Translations under genes and position numbers: made by a program | Origin: Erysipelotrichaceae bacterium | GTDB lineage: Bacteria > Bacillota_I > Bacilli_A > Erysipelotrichales > Coprobacillaceae | Length of the DNA: 35,421 nucleotides | Direction: 5' to 3' | NCBI GenBank assembly: GCA_021201315.1 | Contig: JAJQFG010000048.1 | Span: 1-35,421, forward strand | Shown here: positions 33,829 through 35,421 of the stretch, in pieces | How positions within the stretch are numbered: the first letter of the stretch is position 1 | Layout: every line of letters begins with the position of its first letter | Notes under the pieces: model-generated | Database searches by the model: none | What the model saw: only the letters and a program-made list of their open reading frames with translations | What the model was told of the DNA's origin: nothing

Positions 33829-34773
33829 TTAATGAACTGCTTTATGAGCAAAATAGGATTGAATATTTTGTTCATTTAGATGCTCACCAATTACAATGAT
33901 GATTTCTTGACCAACTGATATTTCATTGAATGTCATATTATGCTTTGTAGCATTAAGCTCATACCATTGATTTTCAATTTGTATAAAGCCCTTAATACGC
34001 ATAACTTCACCACAAGAAGTATCATGAAGTATTTTCATAGCGATGGATTGAATTTCATCTTTTGACATATGTACATGCATAAAATAAAGTGATTGAAAAG
34101 CATCATCATTTTGAAATCCAAACTTTAGATAATCTTCGGCTACATAGCCACACTCTAAAATATGTTGATAATCATCATCATTCAAATCATCCCATATACG
34201 TGTGATAACCTCGTCTTTAATCTGACGATGACATTTAACATCTATTAGTGCTTTGTTAATGTGTTGGATGGTTTCACTTATTCTCTCATTCGTAGTATCT
34301 TGAACGTGACTTAATATAACACAACCTGCATTGGCTACTTCGCTTGCTAAAATATAATTAGATTCTTTAGATAAATTATTTTCTAACAAAGCATCTACAA
34401 TCGCTATGACATTACCAATTTCATACCAATTATCTAGTGGTGATTCATATAAAACATCAAAAAATTCATCCACATCATAAATTCCTGAAGGTTCTATAAT
34501 AATACGATCATAACCAAGCATCCCCATGGCAATCAACTTAGTTTTAAAACGACGTCTATGACAATCCAAATCACATCCACCTGCAATCATTTCTAAACCG
34601 CATTTATCCCCTAATATATCATCCAGTAACATCATATCAACATTAACTGCTCCATAATCATTTTCAATAATTCCAATTTTCAAACCTTGATCAACTAAAT
34701 ATTGAGCATACTTTTTTATAAATGTCGTTTTTCCTGAACCTAAAAAACCTGTTATCAAATCTACCTTAATCAT
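33829..34773 (-). CDS. COG0523/CobW-type GTPase with altered metal motif
   Basis: A 314-aa G3E-family GTPase. Walker A GFLGSGKTT at residues 9-17, IEPSG (94-97 region) as the switch, and a C-terminal CobW_C-like domain (MRIKGFIQIENQWYEL). Family members usually carry a CxCC metal site after the second beta-strand; here the same place has GGCDLDCHRRR, so C67, C71 and H72 could form a different site. The G4 motif NKxD is replaced by SHVQD. Most relatives are metal chaperones or insertases (zinc, cobalt, nitrile hydratase); the partner is unknown. The start overlaps the kinase-like gene by 8 bases and GGAGG precedes it. Confidence 0.82.
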   Translation of the reverse strand: MIKVDLITGFLGSGKTTFIKKYAQYLVDQGLKIGIIENDYGAVNVDMMLLDDILGDKCGLEMIAGGCDLDCHRRRFKTKLIAMGMLGYDRIIIEPSGIYDVDEFFDVLYESPLDNWYEIGNVIAIVDALLENNLSKESNYILASEVANAGCVILSHVQDTTNERISETIQHINKALIDVKCHRQIKDEVITRIWDDLNDDDYQHILECGYVAEDYLKFGFQNDDAFQSLYFMHVHMSKDEIQSIAMKILHDTSCGEVMRIKGFIQIENQWYELNATKHNMTFNEISVGQEIIIVIGEHLNEQNIQSYFAHKAVH

Positions 34774-35302
34774 GAATATCCTCCTTTACTTGACTATTAA
34801 GTTCATTATTAATATCAAAAAAGATATTATGAAGAATTTGATCAACACTTTCATCTTCATATATCAATTTTTCTTCTATATTATATATATAATTATGCGG
34901 TTTAAACCATTTTTGAAGTTCTTTTCTGCCAAAATCACTATGACGAGAACGCATAGAATGTCTTCTTAATGTTTCTTCAAAAGATAATTCAAAATAATAA
35001 GCATAAATATGATCTTTATATAATTGAGCTATTCTTTGAAATAATGGTTCATACCATTCATTTCTTAAAATACCTTCAAGAATAACAACCTCATTATGCA
35101 TATATCCATATTCTACCAAATTAATTAGCATACCAACAGCAGGACAATCTTTTCCGTCTTTAACTCTTAATAATTGGCGACGAATAATATCCTGACAAAT
35201 AAGCATAGTATTACTACCATAATATTGTTGTAAAATACGACCAACGGTCGTTTTGCCACTTCCACTATTACCTCTAAGTATAATTATGATTGGTTTATCC
35301 AT
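34766..35302 (-). CDS. P-loop kinase (AAA_33 / zeta-toxin-like fold)
   Basis: A 178-aa small kinase. The Walker A motif ILRGNSGSGKTTVGRIL opens the protein, VVILEGILRNEWYEP serves as the second conserved block, and RRHSMRSRHSDFGRKELQKW looks like a basic lid. It resembles uncharacterised uridine-kinase-like/AAA_33 proteins; the substrate is unknown. The ATG at 35302 follows GGAG by 9 bases; an in-frame ATG seven codons earlier lies upstream of that site. It overlaps the CobW-type gene, so the two are one operon. Confidence 0.78.
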   Translation of the reverse strand: MDKPIIIILRGNSGSGKTTVGRILQQYYGSNTMLICQDIIRRQLLRVKDGKDCPAVGMLINLVEYGYMHNEVVILEGILRNEWYEPLFQRIAQLYKDHIYAYYFELSFEETLRRHSMRSRHSDFGRKELQKWFKPHNYIYNIEEKLIYEDESVDQILHNIFFDINNELNSQVKEDIHD

Positions 35303-35381
35303 ATATATCATCTCCAGTTGCAATATACATTATAACATATGATTTATTAAAAAAACATGGCAATTTGGGTAACCAAAATTT

Positions 35382-35421
35382 TTCCGGGTGCCGTAAATTT
35401 ATACTAATCTTTCCGGGAAAA
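35382..35421. repeat. GC-rich repeat at the right edge, possible end of another element
   Basis: After an AT-rich stretch with no gene (35303-35381) the sequence turns to TTTCCGGG...GTGCCG...TTTCCGGG, with the octamer TTTCCGGG twice within about 24 bases and CCGGGAAAA at the last bases. This composition is unlike the flanking intergenic DNA and could be the terminal repeat of an insertion sequence that continues outside the window. Confidence 0.3.

Overview
The window is AT-rich, densely packed low-GC Gram-positive (Bacillota) DNA. Strong AGGAGG ribosome sites, TTGACA/TATAAT promoters, an infC-rpmI-rplT operon with a long leader and an rpsD gene with its own leader fit a Firmicute. The protein style (very AT-rich, D/N/I/K-rich) suggests a gut Erysipelotrichales/Coprobacillaceae-type organism; that placement is inference, no marker was searched.

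Bases 1-7490 look like one end of an integrated accessory element sitting against the 3' end of guaA. Reading away from guaA on the minus strand are an excisionase-like gene, a tyrosine integrase, a relaxosome/MobC-like protein, a small DUF6809-like protein, a terminator, and a two-gene restriction-modification locus. The large helicase-methylase gene of that locus is broken by a perfect 7-bp tandem duplication; removing one copy restores a single frame of about 1345 codons. The far end of the element is not in the window.

Bases 7492-11315 hold guaA and purA (minus) and a divergent LysR regulator. Bases 11342-13330 hold an AbiE-type (type IV) toxin-antitoxin pair whose promoter lies between two palindromic operators. 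Bases 13337-19255 are a tightly overlapping tetrapyrrole operon, hemA-hemL-hemC-cobA/hemD-precorrin-2 dehydrogenase/chelatase, which would lead from glutamyl-tRNA to siroheme except that no hemB is present here.

Bases 19316-22722 carry four tandem paralogues with a pRiA4b ORF-3-like (IS1096 TnpR-like) domain, falling into two sister pairs; this array is the least explained part of the window. Divergent from it is a plus-strand unit: promoter, leader RNA with an intrinsic-terminator-like hairpin, a cytidylate kinase-like protein and a MATE efflux pump. A TetR regulator and a zinc-type alcohol dehydrogenase lacking the structural-zinc loop follow.

Bases 26730-28042 are rplT, rpmI and infC (probable ATT start) with an L20-type leader. 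Upstream is an overlapping unit of a small Cys-containing protein, a P-type ATPase-like membrane protein that has lost the family's catalytic motifs, glycerate kinase and an RluA pseudouridine synthase. Then come rpsD with leader, an unrecognised 203-aa protein, a COG0523/CobW-type GTPase with an altered metal motif, and an overlapping P-loop kinase. The last 40 bases have an abrupt GC-rich repeat that may be the edge of another element. No tRNA, rRNA or CRISPR array was seen.
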